Assembly (NCBI RefSeq): GCF_900176645.1
Contig: NZ_FXAN01000013.1
Location: 1-64,000 of the forward strand
From: Burkholderia singularis
Lineage (GTDB): Bacteria; Pseudomonadota; Gammaproteobacteria; Burkholderiales; Burkholderiaceae
DNA: 64,000 bases
Direction of reading: 5' to 3'
In this document: piece after piece, positions 45,692 to 53,728 of the stretch
How the letters are laid out: every line of letters starts with the position of its first letter
Position numbering within the stretch: position 1 is the first letter of the stretch
The notes under the pieces: model-generated
The model's input: the letters and a program-made list of their open reading frames with translations, nothing else
The model's database searches: none
Told to the model about the DNA's origin: nothing
Translations under genes and position numbers: made by a program

Positions 45692-47065
45692 CTATAGAAA
45701 CCGTCGCACGAGCGGTGTCAGCCATCGCCAGACGCTGCCGCACCCGGCCGCATCGCAACGCGCATCGGGCGAGGCAAGCAGCCCGCCTTTGCCATCGGTG
45801 ACCGAGGCTGAATGCGCGAGAGCGAGCGCCACCGTTTGCGCGAGCGGGGGGATGTCTGTTTCGTCGGCGGGATCGATCCACAGGCCGTTTTCAGTATTTG
45901 AATAGGCTGAGAGCGGATCGAAATTGAAGCTGCCGACATAATAGCGACGGCCGTCGATCCGAACGAGCTTCGCGTGCAGCATCCGGTTTGCATCGTCGTG
46001 ATATTCGCGTATTTCGAGGCCCGCGCGCGCGAGTGCCGGCAAGTCGTTCGCGTATGCGCGGCCGATCGCCGGCAACTCGGCGGCGAGCCGCCCGAGCGAT
46101 GCGCCGACCAGCACGACGCGCACGCCCTCGCGCTGCTTGCGCTCGAGCAGCGCGCGCATCTCGGGCACGAGGATCAGATATGGATTCACGACGACGATTT
46201 CCGTATGCGCACGGGCAAGCGCGGCGAGCATGTCGCCGAGCGTGCCGGGCGCGCGTTTGTCCGGCGCGTCGTGCACGTAGCGCAGGCGGTCGCATGCGAG
46301 CGCAAGCCACGCGGTGGCGGGGCGCGCGTCGTCGATCGCCGACGCGCCAGCGCTGTCGGCATGCTCGTTGACGGGCGCGGCGGACAGCGCGCGGCGCCAG
46401 CGCTCGATGAGCGCCGGCTCGAGCGTCTTGAAACCGCGTGCGCCGTGGTACGGCGACGCGAGCGCGAATATATCCGCCGGTCGCTGCGCGACGGCCGCGT
46501 TGCTGCGCCAGAATGCGTCGAAGTGCGCGCGCATCGCATGCAGCGTCGAATCGCGGCGGCCTGGATCGCCGCGCACCAGCAAGTCGCGCTCGATGAGCCA
46601 GCCGTCGACGCTTGCATCCCACGTCGAGCTGCTGCCGATGATGCCGGTGTCGCCAACGAGGAACAGTTTGTCGTGCATGCGCCGCGCGAGTTTCGTGAAG
46701 TCTGCTTTCGGATGGAATACGCGTATTTCGAAGCGCGGCGCGATGTCGTGCAGCGCGGCGATCAACTCGTCTTCGATCGGCAGGGTGGCTCCGGGGCCGA
46801 TGCCGTCGATTAGCAGGCGCACCGGCACGCCGCGTTGCGCGGCCTGCACGAGCCGGCGCAGCATGTCGAGGCCCGCGCGGTCGGTATCGAAAATGTATGC
46901 CAGGATGCGAATGCCGTCCGACGGCGTGGCCGCGCGAACGAGGTCGGCGCGCGTGCGCTGCAGCGCGCCGTCGTCGATGGGGGCGATCCAGTCGACGCAT
47001 TGCGCGGCGGCGTTCGCGGACCAGGCGGCGATTGCGAATGCGGCGGCGAATGCGCGCGGTTTCAT
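45692..47065 (-). CDS. Exported phospholipase D-family protein
   Basis: A 457-residue protein with a signal peptide (MKPRAFAAAFAIAAWSANAAA|QC). It has two HKD motifs, HDKLFLVGD near residue 131 followed by GSSS, and HAKLVRID near 364 followed by GSFNFD, the pair needed for one PLD active site. Around them are VRLLIDGIG and NPYLILVPEMRALLERKQREGVRVVLVG, as in cardiolipin-synthase-like members. It should act on phospholipids in the periplasm or outside. Its start overlaps the stop of the upstream esterase gene (ATGA), so the two are coupled. Confidence 0.88.
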   Translation of the reverse strand: MKPRAFAAAFAIAAWSANAAAQCVDWIAPIDDGALQRTRADLVRAATPSDGIRILAYIFDTDRAGLDMLRRLVQAAQRGVPVRLLIDGIGPGATLPIEDELIAALHDIAPRFEIRVFHPKADFTKLARRMHDKLFLVGDTGIIGSSSTWDASVDGWLIERDLLVRGDPGRRDSTLHAMRAHFDAFWRSNAAVAQRPADIFALASPYHGARGFKTLEPALIERWRRALSAAPVNEHADSAGASAIDDARPATAWLALACDRLRYVHDAPDKRAPGTLGDMLAALARAHTEIVVVNPYLILVPEMRALLERKQREGVRVVLVGASLGRLAAELPAIGRAYANDLPALARAGLEIREYHDDANRMLHAKLVRIDGRRYYVGSFNFDPLSAYSNTENGLWIDPADETDIPPLAQTVALALAHSASVTDGKGGLLASPDARCDAAGCGSVWRWLTPLVRRFL

Positions 47066-48087
47066 CGTTCGGCCGACATCGCGCGATTGGCCGGCGCAAC
47101 GCGGGCGGTGAACGCGAGAATCCGATCCATCATCCAATCGAACGACGGGTTGTAGTCGCCAGGTTGGGAACGGTACGTATCCATGGACGATTTTGCGACG
47201 TTCGCGTGCCACACGGCGCTTTCCTCCGGATAGACGATCAGTTCGGATATTTGCGGCATCTGTGCGAGCAGGCTCAGCGTTTCGCGCGCGTCGACGGCGG
47301 GATCGCGCAGCGGCACGATCGCGAATACCGGCGCGCGCACTTGCGCGCCGAGCCTCACATAAGACAGCGGCAGATCGCGGCGCTTGCCGTTGTCGAGCGG
47401 AATCGCGTCGCCGTAAGTGCGGCCGAGATATTGAATCATCTCGTACAACTGAAATACCGGATTGCCGGACAGCCTCGCGCTTTCGTCCGCGTCCGCACGC
47501 TTGCGCGTAAACGTGTTGCCCGCGATGCCGGATGCCTTGCCGATCACGCCGCCGAGCGTGGGCAGCGCACGTAGTTCGGTTGCGGGCGCCCATAGAACGA
47601 GCGCGTCGACGTCGCGCGGGCGCGCGAGCGCCGTGTACAGCGCGAGCGTGCCGCCGAGCGAATGTCCGGCGACGATCACGTGCTGGCCAACGCAATGCGC
47701 AACGTCCAGACCGAAATCGGCCGTGGCGAGCCAGTCGCGATACGTGACGGTGTCGATCGAGCGCCAGCCCGCGTCCCAATGCCCCGGCAGCAGCAGCGAC
47801 ACGACATTGTAGCCGGCCGCCGCGAAGCGCGACGCCGCGCCGCGCAGGAAGTACGGCGATTCGTACAGCCCGTGGATCAACAAGACGGCCGTGTCCGTGC
47901 GACTGTCGGGCTGGAGGATCATGAACGGCAAGTGCTTGTCCGCGACGCCGGCTGCCGCGAGGCCGAGCCGATACGCGTCGAACGCCGCGGTGCAGTGCTG
48001 CTGCGTGGCGGCTTGCGTGGCACAGGGCAACGCGAGGCCGGTGAGCGCAACGGCGCATAGCCGGCGCAGAATCGCGAGCGGGCGCAT
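47062..48087 (-). CDS. Exported alpha/beta hydrolase (lipase/esterase-like)
   Basis: A 341-residue hydrolase with a signal peptide (MRPLAILRRLCAVALTGLALPCATQA). Motifs: VLLIHGLYESPYFLRG (oxyanion region, about 52-67), the nucleophile elbow IVAGHSLGGTLALY (Ser near 141), an Asp region PVFAIVPLRDPAVDA and His candidates in the tail (VWHANVAKS). It is upstream of, and overlaps, the PLD gene. The pair looks like a small exported lipid-degrading or remodelling unit, possibly controlled from the AT-rich region before it. Substrate unknown. Confidence 0.85.
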   Translation of the reverse strand: MRPLAILRRLCAVALTGLALPCATQAATQQHCTAAFDAYRLGLAAAGVADKHLPFMILQPDSRTDTAVLLIHGLYESPYFLRGAASRFAAAGYNVVSLLLPGHWDAGWRSIDTVTYRDWLATADFGLDVAHCVGQHVIVAGHSLGGTLALYTALARPRDVDALVLWAPATELRALPTLGGVIGKASGIAGNTFTRKRADADESARLSGNPVFQLYEMIQYLGRTYGDAIPLDNGKRRDLPLSYVRLGAQVRAPVFAIVPLRDPAVDARETLSLLAQMPQISELIVYPEESAVWHANVAKSSMDTYRSQPGDYNPSFDWMMDRILAFTARVAPANRAMSAER

Positions 48088-48243
48088 CGACGTCGAATGA
48101 GTTAACCGGCCGGATGCGCGCTGGACGAGTGATCGGCCGAAAGCGCCGAGGCCGGGGGCCGGTGCCGCCGCGGGTAGGGCGTGCCGTCGGGCGGCGCGAA
48201 ATTCCGACGTAGCGCGCGGGGCGGCAGAGAAAGCGTTATTTCT

Positions 48244-48271
48244 TTCATATTTTCGAGAAATAAAAATTCAA
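48244..48271 (-). promoter_or_regulatory. Candidate promoter and operator of the esterase-PLD pair
   Basis: On the minus strand TTGAAT (48266-48271), 16 bases, TATGAA (48244-48249). TTATTTCT (48236-48243) and AGAAATAA (48256-48263) form an 8-bp inverted repeat over the spacer and start point, where a repressor could sit. It lies about 155 bases before the esterase start. Confidence 0.4.
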
Positions 48272-48421
48272 CTTTCCATCGAGGCGAACTCGCATTAACT
48301 TCGTAACCGATTCGCGGTTGATTGCGTGGCTTGGGTTTTGCGGCGGATTTTTATGTGGATTTATAAAGTCGATTTATTGATTGTTATTCTTTGAGGTTGA
48401 TGGTTGGCTGTAAATTTTGGG

Positions 48422-48446
48422 ATCGATATTGGATTTAAATATCGAT
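48422..48446. repeat. 9-bp inverted repeat in the AT-rich spacer
   Basis: ATCGATATT-GGATTTA-AATATCGAT, perfect arms at 48422-48430 and 48438-48446. A second AT inverted repeat, TTCTTT-AAA-AAAGAA (48462-48476), follows 15 bases later. Confidence 0.7.
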
Positions 48447-49167
48447 TGAATGAGGTGTGGTTTCTTTAAAAAAGAATCGCTTCAATCGCAATGGTGATTA
48501 GTCTGTGCCAAGTCGATTGGGTGGTATGGGTTGATTGCGAATTTGATATTCGCATGGCGCAATCGGCATCGAAAGGTGGTCTGATAAAGGTGCCGCCTGT
48601 TGTGAAGGCTGTATCGGCCGCGCGACTGTCGATTGCCGATCGGCGTCGGACCGATTCGATTAATAACTCAGGGCGAGAATGGCAATTTGAAAGCGGTGGA
48701 TGAAATTTCTAAGGCCGGGCCGCGATGAAGGCGAGTTTTCGGCGATGCTCGGATGGGAAAAAGCCATGCGTGACGAAATGCAAACGCTTTGGTGTTGGGC
48801 GCATCGGCGTTGTGTCGAAGCGGGCCGAAACACGGACGCCGCTGCCAAGCTGAAATCGTCGCGCCGGTTGATCGGAATGGATTGGTTTGGTTTGCTGGCG
48901 CACGCGGTTTGCCAGGCGCTTTGACGAGGGGGCTCGAGCGGCCGCGCGAATAAGGTGAATGAGAAGGGGGCCGCACACATCGGCGCGATCGCGGTCCGCG
49001 TACTGAAGCAACGCATCGCAAGCGCCGGTGCCATAAGCCGGGCGTCGCGCTGCGAACGCACGATTTGATCTGGTTTGCGGTTGGCGGCGTGCCCGCGTAT
49101 GCGAGCGCGCGGATTGGCCATGGTTTCAGCAGGAATGCGGGGAAGTGTCGAGTCGCGGGGCGCAAAC

Positions 49168-49202
49168 AAAAAAGCCCCATACTGAGTCGGACCAGTTGGG
49201 GC
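49168..49202 (-). terminator. Terminator of tRNA-Leu
   Basis: On the minus strand GCCCCA-ACTG...CAGT-A-TGGGGC forms a two-part stem followed by six T (A-run at 49168-49173 on the plus strand), 102 bases after the tRNA 3' end. Confidence 0.75.
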
Positions 49203-49303
49203 GGCTTTGGGTGCGCGAAGGCCGGTTGGCGGCGCTGCAGATGACGAGGTCGTTTGGAGGACGACTTAACGTGATGTACTGAGAGTGTTGCGTTATGCTT
49301 GGT

Positions 49304-49388
49304 TGGTGCCCAGGGCCGGAATCGAACCGGCACGCCTTGCGGCGGGGGATTTTGAGTCCCCTGCGTCTACCAATTTCACCACCTGGGC
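49304..49388 (-). tRNA. tRNA-Leu (CAA)
   Basis: An 85-nt class II tRNA with encoded CCA. The acceptor GCCCAGG pairs with CCTGGGC plus discriminator A. The D-arm contains GTGAAATTGGTAGAC. The anticodon stem GGGGA/TCCCC encloses CTCAAAA, giving anticodon CAA (plus-strand 49352-49354). A long variable arm (CGCCGCAAGGCGT) precedes the T-arm GCCGGTTCGATTCCGGC. It reads leucine UUG codons. No integrase or direct repeat of its 3' end is visible nearby. Confidence 0.97.
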
Positions 49389-49509
49389 AAACCGCACTGA
49401 TCCGCTCGCCGCCAACATGGCTCACCAATTTGAACCGTTAGCGCTCAGCGAAACGAGGATTATCACTGAAATCCCTCAGCCGGGCAAGTGCCGCGATAAT
49501 CGTTGCCCG

Positions 49510-50451
49510 TCACAGCTCGTAGCTCTCGGCCACGCCCTTGAGCGCGGTTTCGACGAGCTTGCGATTGAGCGTCGGCGACAGCAGCTCGACGAGCGTGTAC
49601 ACGTAGCCGCGCAGATACGCCCCCTGCTTGAGCGCGACGCGCGTGATGTTGCTGCCGAACAAATGCCCGACCGGAATCGCGCGTAGGTTGCGGTCGCGCT
49701 CGGCGTTGAACGCGATGTCGGCCATGATCCCGACGCCAAGCCCAAGCTCGACGTAGGTTTTGATCACGTCCGCGTCGATCGCCTCGAGCACGATGTCGGG
49801 CGACAGTCCGCGCAGCGCGAACGCCTGGTTGATCTTCTTGCGGCCGGCAAACGCATCGTCGTATGTGATGAGCGGGTATTGCGCCAGGTCGTCGAGCGAC
49901 GGCTGCTTGCGTTCGAGCAGCGGATGATCGGCCGGGACGACGGCCGCGTGGTGCCACTGGAAGCACGGCAGCGACACGAGTTCCTTGTAGTCGGCGATGG
50001 CCTCGGTCGCGATGGCCAGATCGGCCTGATCGTGGATCACCATTTCGGCAACCTGAGTCGGGCTGCCTTGCAGGATCGACAGATGCACCTTCGGAAAGCG
50101 TTTCTTGAACTCGGCGATCGCGGCGGGCAGCGAGTAGCGGGCCTGCGTATGCGTGGCCGCGATCGTCAGGTTGCCCTGATCCTGCGCCGCGTAGTCTTTT
50201 CCGACCCTTTTCAGGCTTTCGACTTCCTGCAAAATCCGCTCGACCGACGCGAGAATGATGCGCCCCGGCTCGGTCAGCGAGCGCACGCGCTTGCCGTGGC
50301 GCGTGAAGATTTCGACGCCAAGTTCGTCCTCCAGCTCGATGATGGCTTTCGAGACCCCTGGCTGGGACGTGTACAGCGCCTTCGCCGCTTCCGTGAGATT
50401 GAAATTCTGACGCACGGCCTCGCGCACGAAGCGGAATTGGTGCAGGTTCAT
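49510..50451 (-). CDS. cysB: CysB-type LysR regulator of sulfur assimilation
   Basis: A 313-residue LysR regulator of the CysB/Cbl group. The HTH begins MNLHQFRFVREAVRQNFNLTEAAKALYTSQPGVSKAIIELEDELG, the characteristic CysB N-terminus. The effector domain has TIAATHTQARYSLPAAIAEFKKRFPKVHLSILQGSPTQVAEMV, including the T-x-T-Q-A-R segment that contacts sulfate or acetylserine-type ligands. It is divergent from the cys operon, which it presumably activates under sulfur limitation. Confidence 0.93.
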   Translation of the reverse strand: MNLHQFRFVREAVRQNFNLTEAAKALYTSQPGVSKAIIELEDELGVEIFTRHGKRVRSLTEPGRIILASVERILQEVESLKRVGKDYAAQDQGNLTIAATHTQARYSLPAAIAEFKKRFPKVHLSILQGSPTQVAEMVIHDQADLAIATEAIADYKELVSLPCFQWHHAAVVPADHPLLERKQPSLDDLAQYPLITYDDAFAGRKKINQAFALRGLSPDIVLEAIDADVIKTYVELGLGVGIMADIAFNAERDRNLRAIPVGHLFGSNITRVALKQGAYLRGYVYTLVELLSPTLNRKLVETALKGVAESYEL

Positions 50452-50668
50452 TTATAACCCCTGTGCATATCGACAGAATTTTTTAGTCGTTTGAAATATA
50501 AAGAGAGTTTATTACGATTTGCTCGTGTTTTTCAAATATCGATATCTGTAATCGTCATTAGCAAAGCAGCGGCCGGGCGGATGGCCGCATCCGGCGGGCG
50601 GTGCAGATTCGGCGCGCGGCGTGGCTAGGACGTCGCGCGATCACGTTGAGCAACCCTGGGGTCCCCGA
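50452..50668. promoter_or_regulatory. Divergent cysB/cysI control region
   Basis: A 217-base spacer, AT-rich from 50460 to 50560 with TTTGAAATATAAAG and TTTTCAAATATCGATATCTG stretches. A weak promoter for cysI is TTGCTC-17-ATATCT starting near 50519. CysB sites are long, AT-rich and loosely conserved, and this is where they would lie; I cannot fix individual sites. Confidence 0.5.
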
Positions 50669-52348
50669 ATGTATCAGTACGACCAGTACGATCAGACGAT
50701 CGTCGACGAGCGCGTCGCGCAGTACCGCGACCAGGTCCGCCGCCGCTTGTCCGGCGAATTGAGCGAAGACGAGTTCCGCCCGCTGCGGCTGCAGAACGGC
50801 CTGTACATGCAGCGCCACGCGTACATGCACCGGATCGCGATTCCGTATGGCAATCTGCGCAGCGACCAGTTGCGCATGCTTGCGCGCATCGCACGCGAGC
50901 ACGACCGCCGCTACGGGCACTTTTCGACGCGCTCGAACATCCAGTACAACTGGATCAAGCTGGAAGAGACGCCCGAGATTCTCGCGAAGCTTGCGTCCGT
51001 GCAGATGCACGGCATCCAGACATCGGGCAACTGCATCCGCAACATCACCGCCGACCAGTTCGCGGGCGTCGCGCAGGACGAGGAAGTCGATCCGCGTCCG
51101 TGGGCCGAGATTCTGCGCCAATGGTCGACGTTCCATCCCGAATTCGCGTGGCTGCCGCGCAAGTTCAAGATCGCCGTGTCGGGCGCGAAGGTCGATCGTG
51201 CCGCCGTGCAGATCCATGATCTCGGCGTCTATCTGAAGAAGAACGGGCGCGGCGAAGTGGTCGCGAGCATTCTCGCGGGCGGCGGGCTCGGCCGCACGCC
51301 GATCGTCGGCGCGCTCATCCGCGAGAACCTGCCGTGGCAGCATCTGCTGACTTATTGCGAAGCGGTGCTGCGCGTCTACAACCGTTATGGCCGCCGCGAC
51401 AATCTGTACAAGGCGCGGATCAAGATTCTCGTGAAGGCGCTGTCGCCGGCGAAGTTCGCGCAGCAGGTCGAAGAGGAATGGCAGCACCTGAAGGACGGCC
51501 CGTCGACGCTCACGCAGGCGGAAGTCGATCGCGTGTCGCAATACTTCCAGCCGCCCGTCTACGAGAAGCTGCCGGACACCGACGCGTCGTTCGAGCAGCA
51601 TCTGCTGGAGAACAAGGCATTCGCGCGCTGGGTCGAGCGCAACGTGGCGCCGCACAAGGTGCCGGGCTACGCGGCCGTCACGCTGTCGCTGAAAAAGCAT
51701 GGCGTCGCGCCGGGCGATGCGACCGACGCGCAGATGGAGCAGGTCGCCGACTGGGCCGACGCGTATTCGTTCGGCGAGCTGCGCGTGTCGCACGAGCAGA
51801 ACCTGATTCTCGCGAACGTGAAGAAGCGCGATCTGTTCGAGCTGTGGGAAAAGGCGAAGGCGGTCGGCTTCGCGACGCCGAACATCGGCCTGCTGACCGA
51901 CATCATCGCGTGCCCCGGCGGCGATTTTTGCTCGCTCGCAAACGCGAAGTCGATTCCGATCGCCACCGCGATCCAGGCGCGCTTCGACGATCTCGACTAC
52001 GTGTACGACCTGGGCGATCTGTCGCTGAACATCTCGGGCTGCATGAATTCGTGCGGGCATCATCACGTCGGCAACATCGGCATCCTCGGCGTCGACAAGG
52101 ACGGCGCCGAGTGGTACCAGGTGTCGCTCGGCGGCGAGCAGAGCACGGGCGCGAACGGCGCGCGGCTCGGCCGCGTGATCGGCCCGTCGTTCTCCGCGCA
52201 CGAGGTGCCGGACGTGATCGCGAAGCTGATCGACACTTATGTCGATGCGCGCATCGAAGGCGAGCGCTTCATCGACACCTACGAGCGCATTGGCATCGCG
52301 CCGTTCAAGGAGCGCGTCTATGCGGCGCGCCAGACCGCGCACGCGTAA
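50669..52348 (+). CDS. cysI: Sulfite reductase, siroheme/[4Fe-4S] subunit
   Basis: A 559-residue nitrite/sulfite reductase hemoprotein reducing sulfite to sulfide with six electrons. The four cysteines holding the coupled siroheme-[4Fe-4S] centre are in TDIIACPGGDFCSLA and NISGCMNSCGHHHVGNIGI (both in the C-terminal third). Substrate-binding arginines occur in FSTRSNIQYNWI and QTSGNCIRNIT. The start at 50669 (MYQYDQYDQ) matches the family; an in-frame ATG at 50621 is upstream. It leads the cys operon; no CysJ flavoprotein gene is adjacent, so electrons probably come from ferredoxin or a separate reductase. Confidence 0.93.
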   Translation: MYQYDQYDQTIVDERVAQYRDQVRRRLSGELSEDEFRPLRLQNGLYMQRHAYMHRIAIPYGNLRSDQLRMLARIAREHDRRYGHFSTRSNIQYNWIKLEETPEILAKLASVQMHGIQTSGNCIRNITADQFAGVAQDEEVDPRPWAEILRQWSTFHPEFAWLPRKFKIAVSGAKVDRAAVQIHDLGVYLKKNGRGEVVASILAGGGLGRTPIVGALIRENLPWQHLLTYCEAVLRVYNRYGRRDNLYKARIKILVKALSPAKFAQQVEEEWQHLKDGPSTLTQAEVDRVSQYFQPPVYEKLPDTDASFEQHLLENKAFARWVERNVAPHKVPGYAAVTLSLKKHGVAPGDATDAQMEQVADWADAYSFGELRVSHEQNLILANVKKRDLFELWEKAKAVGFATPNIGLLTDIIACPGGDFCSLANAKSIPIATAIQARFDDLDYVYDLGDLSLNISGCMNSCGHHHVGNIGILGVDKDGAEWYQVSLGGEQSTGANGARLGRVIGPSFSAHEVPDVIAKLIDTYVDARIEGERFIDTYERIGIAPFKERVYAARQTAHA

Positions 52349-52372
52349 TTCAAGCGGAGAAGGAATCAGCAG

Positions 52373-52915
52373 ATGGCTTTGATTATCAAGAATCGCGCGG
52401 TGATCGACGACGCATGGCAGGTCGTGAGGGCGTCCGAGGACGGCGCGCTGCCCGAAGCCGGCGCACTGCCGGCCGGCAACGTGCTCGTGCCGCTCGCGCT
52501 GTGGCAGGCTTCGCGCGACGCGCTCGCCGCCGCGAAGCGCCGCGACGAACTCGGCGTATGGCTCGCGCCGGATAGCGAACCCGCGGATCTGATCGCCGAT
52601 TTCGAACGGATTGCGTTGATCGGCGTCGACTTTCCGCGCTTTGCCGATGGCCGCGGTTACAGCATCGCGCGCCTGCTGCGCGAGCGATATGGTTGGAAGG
52701 GCGAGCTGCGCGCGATCGGCGACGTGCTGCGCGATCAACTGTATTACATGGAGCGTTGCGGCTTCGATGCGTTCGCCGTGCGCGCCGACAAGGACATCCA
52801 CGACGCGCTGAACGCGTTCGGCGAATTCACGCAGCGTTATCAGGGCGCGGTCGACAATCCGTCGCCGTTGTTTCGCCGGCGCGCGGGCGCGGCCGACGCG
52901 AAGGTGAGCGCATGA
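52373..52915 (+). CDS. DUF934 protein of the sulfite-reductase operon
   Basis: A 180-residue protein of the DUF934 family, whose members typically follow cysI in proteobacteria and have no settled function. Conserved parts are VLVPLALWQASRDAL, IALIGVDFPRFADGRGYSIARLLRERYGWKGELRAIGDVLRDQLYYMERCGFDAFAV. It has one conserved Cys (YMERCGF) and no membrane segment. It lies 24 bases after cysI and overlaps cysH by ATGA. A role in assembly of, or electron delivery to, sulfite reductase is a guess from context. Confidence 0.88.
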   Translation: MALIIKNRAVIDDAWQVVRASEDGALPEAGALPAGNVLVPLALWQASRDALAAAKRRDELGVWLAPDSEPADLIADFERIALIGVDFPRFADGRGYSIARLLRERYGWKGELRAIGDVLRDQLYYMERCGFDAFAVRADKDIHDALNAFGEFTQRYQGAVDNPSPLFRRRAGAADAKVSA

Positions 52916-53655
52916 GCGCCGCCGCTGCCAACGCGCTGTCGCCCGAGCTGGTCGCGAAGATCGCGCAGCTTGACGCGCTGCTCGCGCAGATCGCCGCGCG
53001 CCATGCGAAAGTGAAGTTCGCGAGCAGCCTCGCGGCGGAAGATATGCTCGTCACGCACGCGATTCTGTCCAAGGGCGTGCCGATCGGCATTTTTTCGTTG
53101 AACACCGGCCGCCTGCATGCGCAGACGCTCGACATGATCGAGCGCGTGCGCGAGCGTTACGGCTACGAGATCGAGCAGTTCCATCCGCGGCAGGATGCGG
53201 TGGACGCGTATGTCGCCGAGCACGGGCTCAATGCGTTTTACGACAGCGTCGAATTGCGCAAGCGCTGCTGTCATATCCGCAAGGTCGAGCCGCTCGATCG
53301 CGCGCTCGCGCACGTCGACGCATGGGTGACCGGGCAGCGTCGCGAGCAGTCGGTCACGCGCGCGGAGCTGCACGTCGAGGAGCGCGATGCCGCGCGCGGC
53401 ATCGCGAAATACAATCCGCTGTCCGATTGGACGCAAGCCGACGTCTGGGCGTATTTGAGCGCATTCGACGTACCCGTCAATCCGCTGCACGCGCGCGGCT
53501 ATCCGAGCATCGGCTGCGAGCCGTGCACGCGCGCGATCCGCCCCGGCGAGGACAGCCGCGCCGGGCGCTGGTGGTGGGAGTCGCGCGACTCCAAGGAATG
53601 CGGGCTGCACATTGCGATCACGCCGTTGCCGGCCGATGCGCCGTCCGCGTCGTGA
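52912..53655 (+). CDS. cysH: Adenylyl-sulfate (APS/PAPS) reductase
   Basis: A 247-residue thioredoxin-dependent reductase forming sulfite from activated sulfate. It has the PP-loop-like KFASSLAAEDMLVTHAIL. The [4Fe-4S] ligand cysteines KRCCHIRKVEPL and IGCEPCTRAI mark it as the APS-reducing, iron-sulfur type. The C-terminal catalytic Cys is in SKECGLH. In keeping with APS use, no APS kinase (cysC) is present here and CysN is not fused to one. It overlaps the DUF934 gene by four bases. Confidence 0.94.
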   Translation: MSAAAANALSPELVAKIAQLDALLAQIAARHAKVKFASSLAAEDMLVTHAILSKGVPIGIFSLNTGRLHAQTLDMIERVRERYGYEIEQFHPRQDAVDAYVAEHGLNAFYDSVELRKRCCHIRKVEPLDRALAHVDAWVTGQRREQSVTRAELHVEERDAARGIAKYNPLSDWTQADVWAYLSAFDVPVNPLHARGYPSIGCEPCTRAIRPGEDSRAGRWWWESRDSKECGLHIAITPLPADAPSAS

Positions 53656-53679
53656 TCGCCGATAACAAGACTGTCTATG

Positions 53680-53704
53680 GTGCCGCCCGGGGGCCGGGCG
53701 GCAC
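53680..53704 (+). repeat. Hairpin in the cysH-cysD gap
   Basis: GTGCCGCCCGG (53680-53690) and its perfect complement (53694-53704) enclose a three-base loop, an 11-bp GC stem without a T-run. It is inside the operon, 25 bases after cysH and 25 before cysD, where it could stabilise the upstream mRNA or attenuate. Confidence 0.7.
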
Positions 53705-53728
53705 GAACCCAGAAGAAGGATCGAAACC

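Larger units (their letters stand above)
48088..49303. other. 1.2-kb spacer with an AT-rich, palindrome-bearing core
   Basis: No gene is supported. 48236-48480 is AT-rich and carries several inverted repeats, described separately. Open frames at 48491-48703 and 48700-48924 (plus) and 48668-49333 (minus, running into the tRNA) have no domain, signal or ribosome-binding site. The tRNA-Leu terminator is at 49168-49202. Confidence 0.5.

Noticed and set aside
48700-48924. 74-codon plus-strand frame in the AT-rich spacer region
   Set aside because: No Shine-Dalgarno at a proper distance, no hydrophobic or domain features; kept as non-coding.
48668-49333. 221-codon minus-strand frame near the tRNA-Leu gene
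   Set aside because: It overlaps the tRNA gene and its terminator, and the translation is Arg/Pro/Ser-rich with no protein features.
49304-49388. tRNA-Leu as the attachment site of a present genomic island
   Set aside because: No integrase gene, no direct repeat of the tRNA 3' end visible on either side, and the flanking genes are core.
50558-52801. 747-codon antisense frame across cysI
   Set aside because: It mirrors the strongly conserved cysI coding sequence and is a GC-codon shadow.
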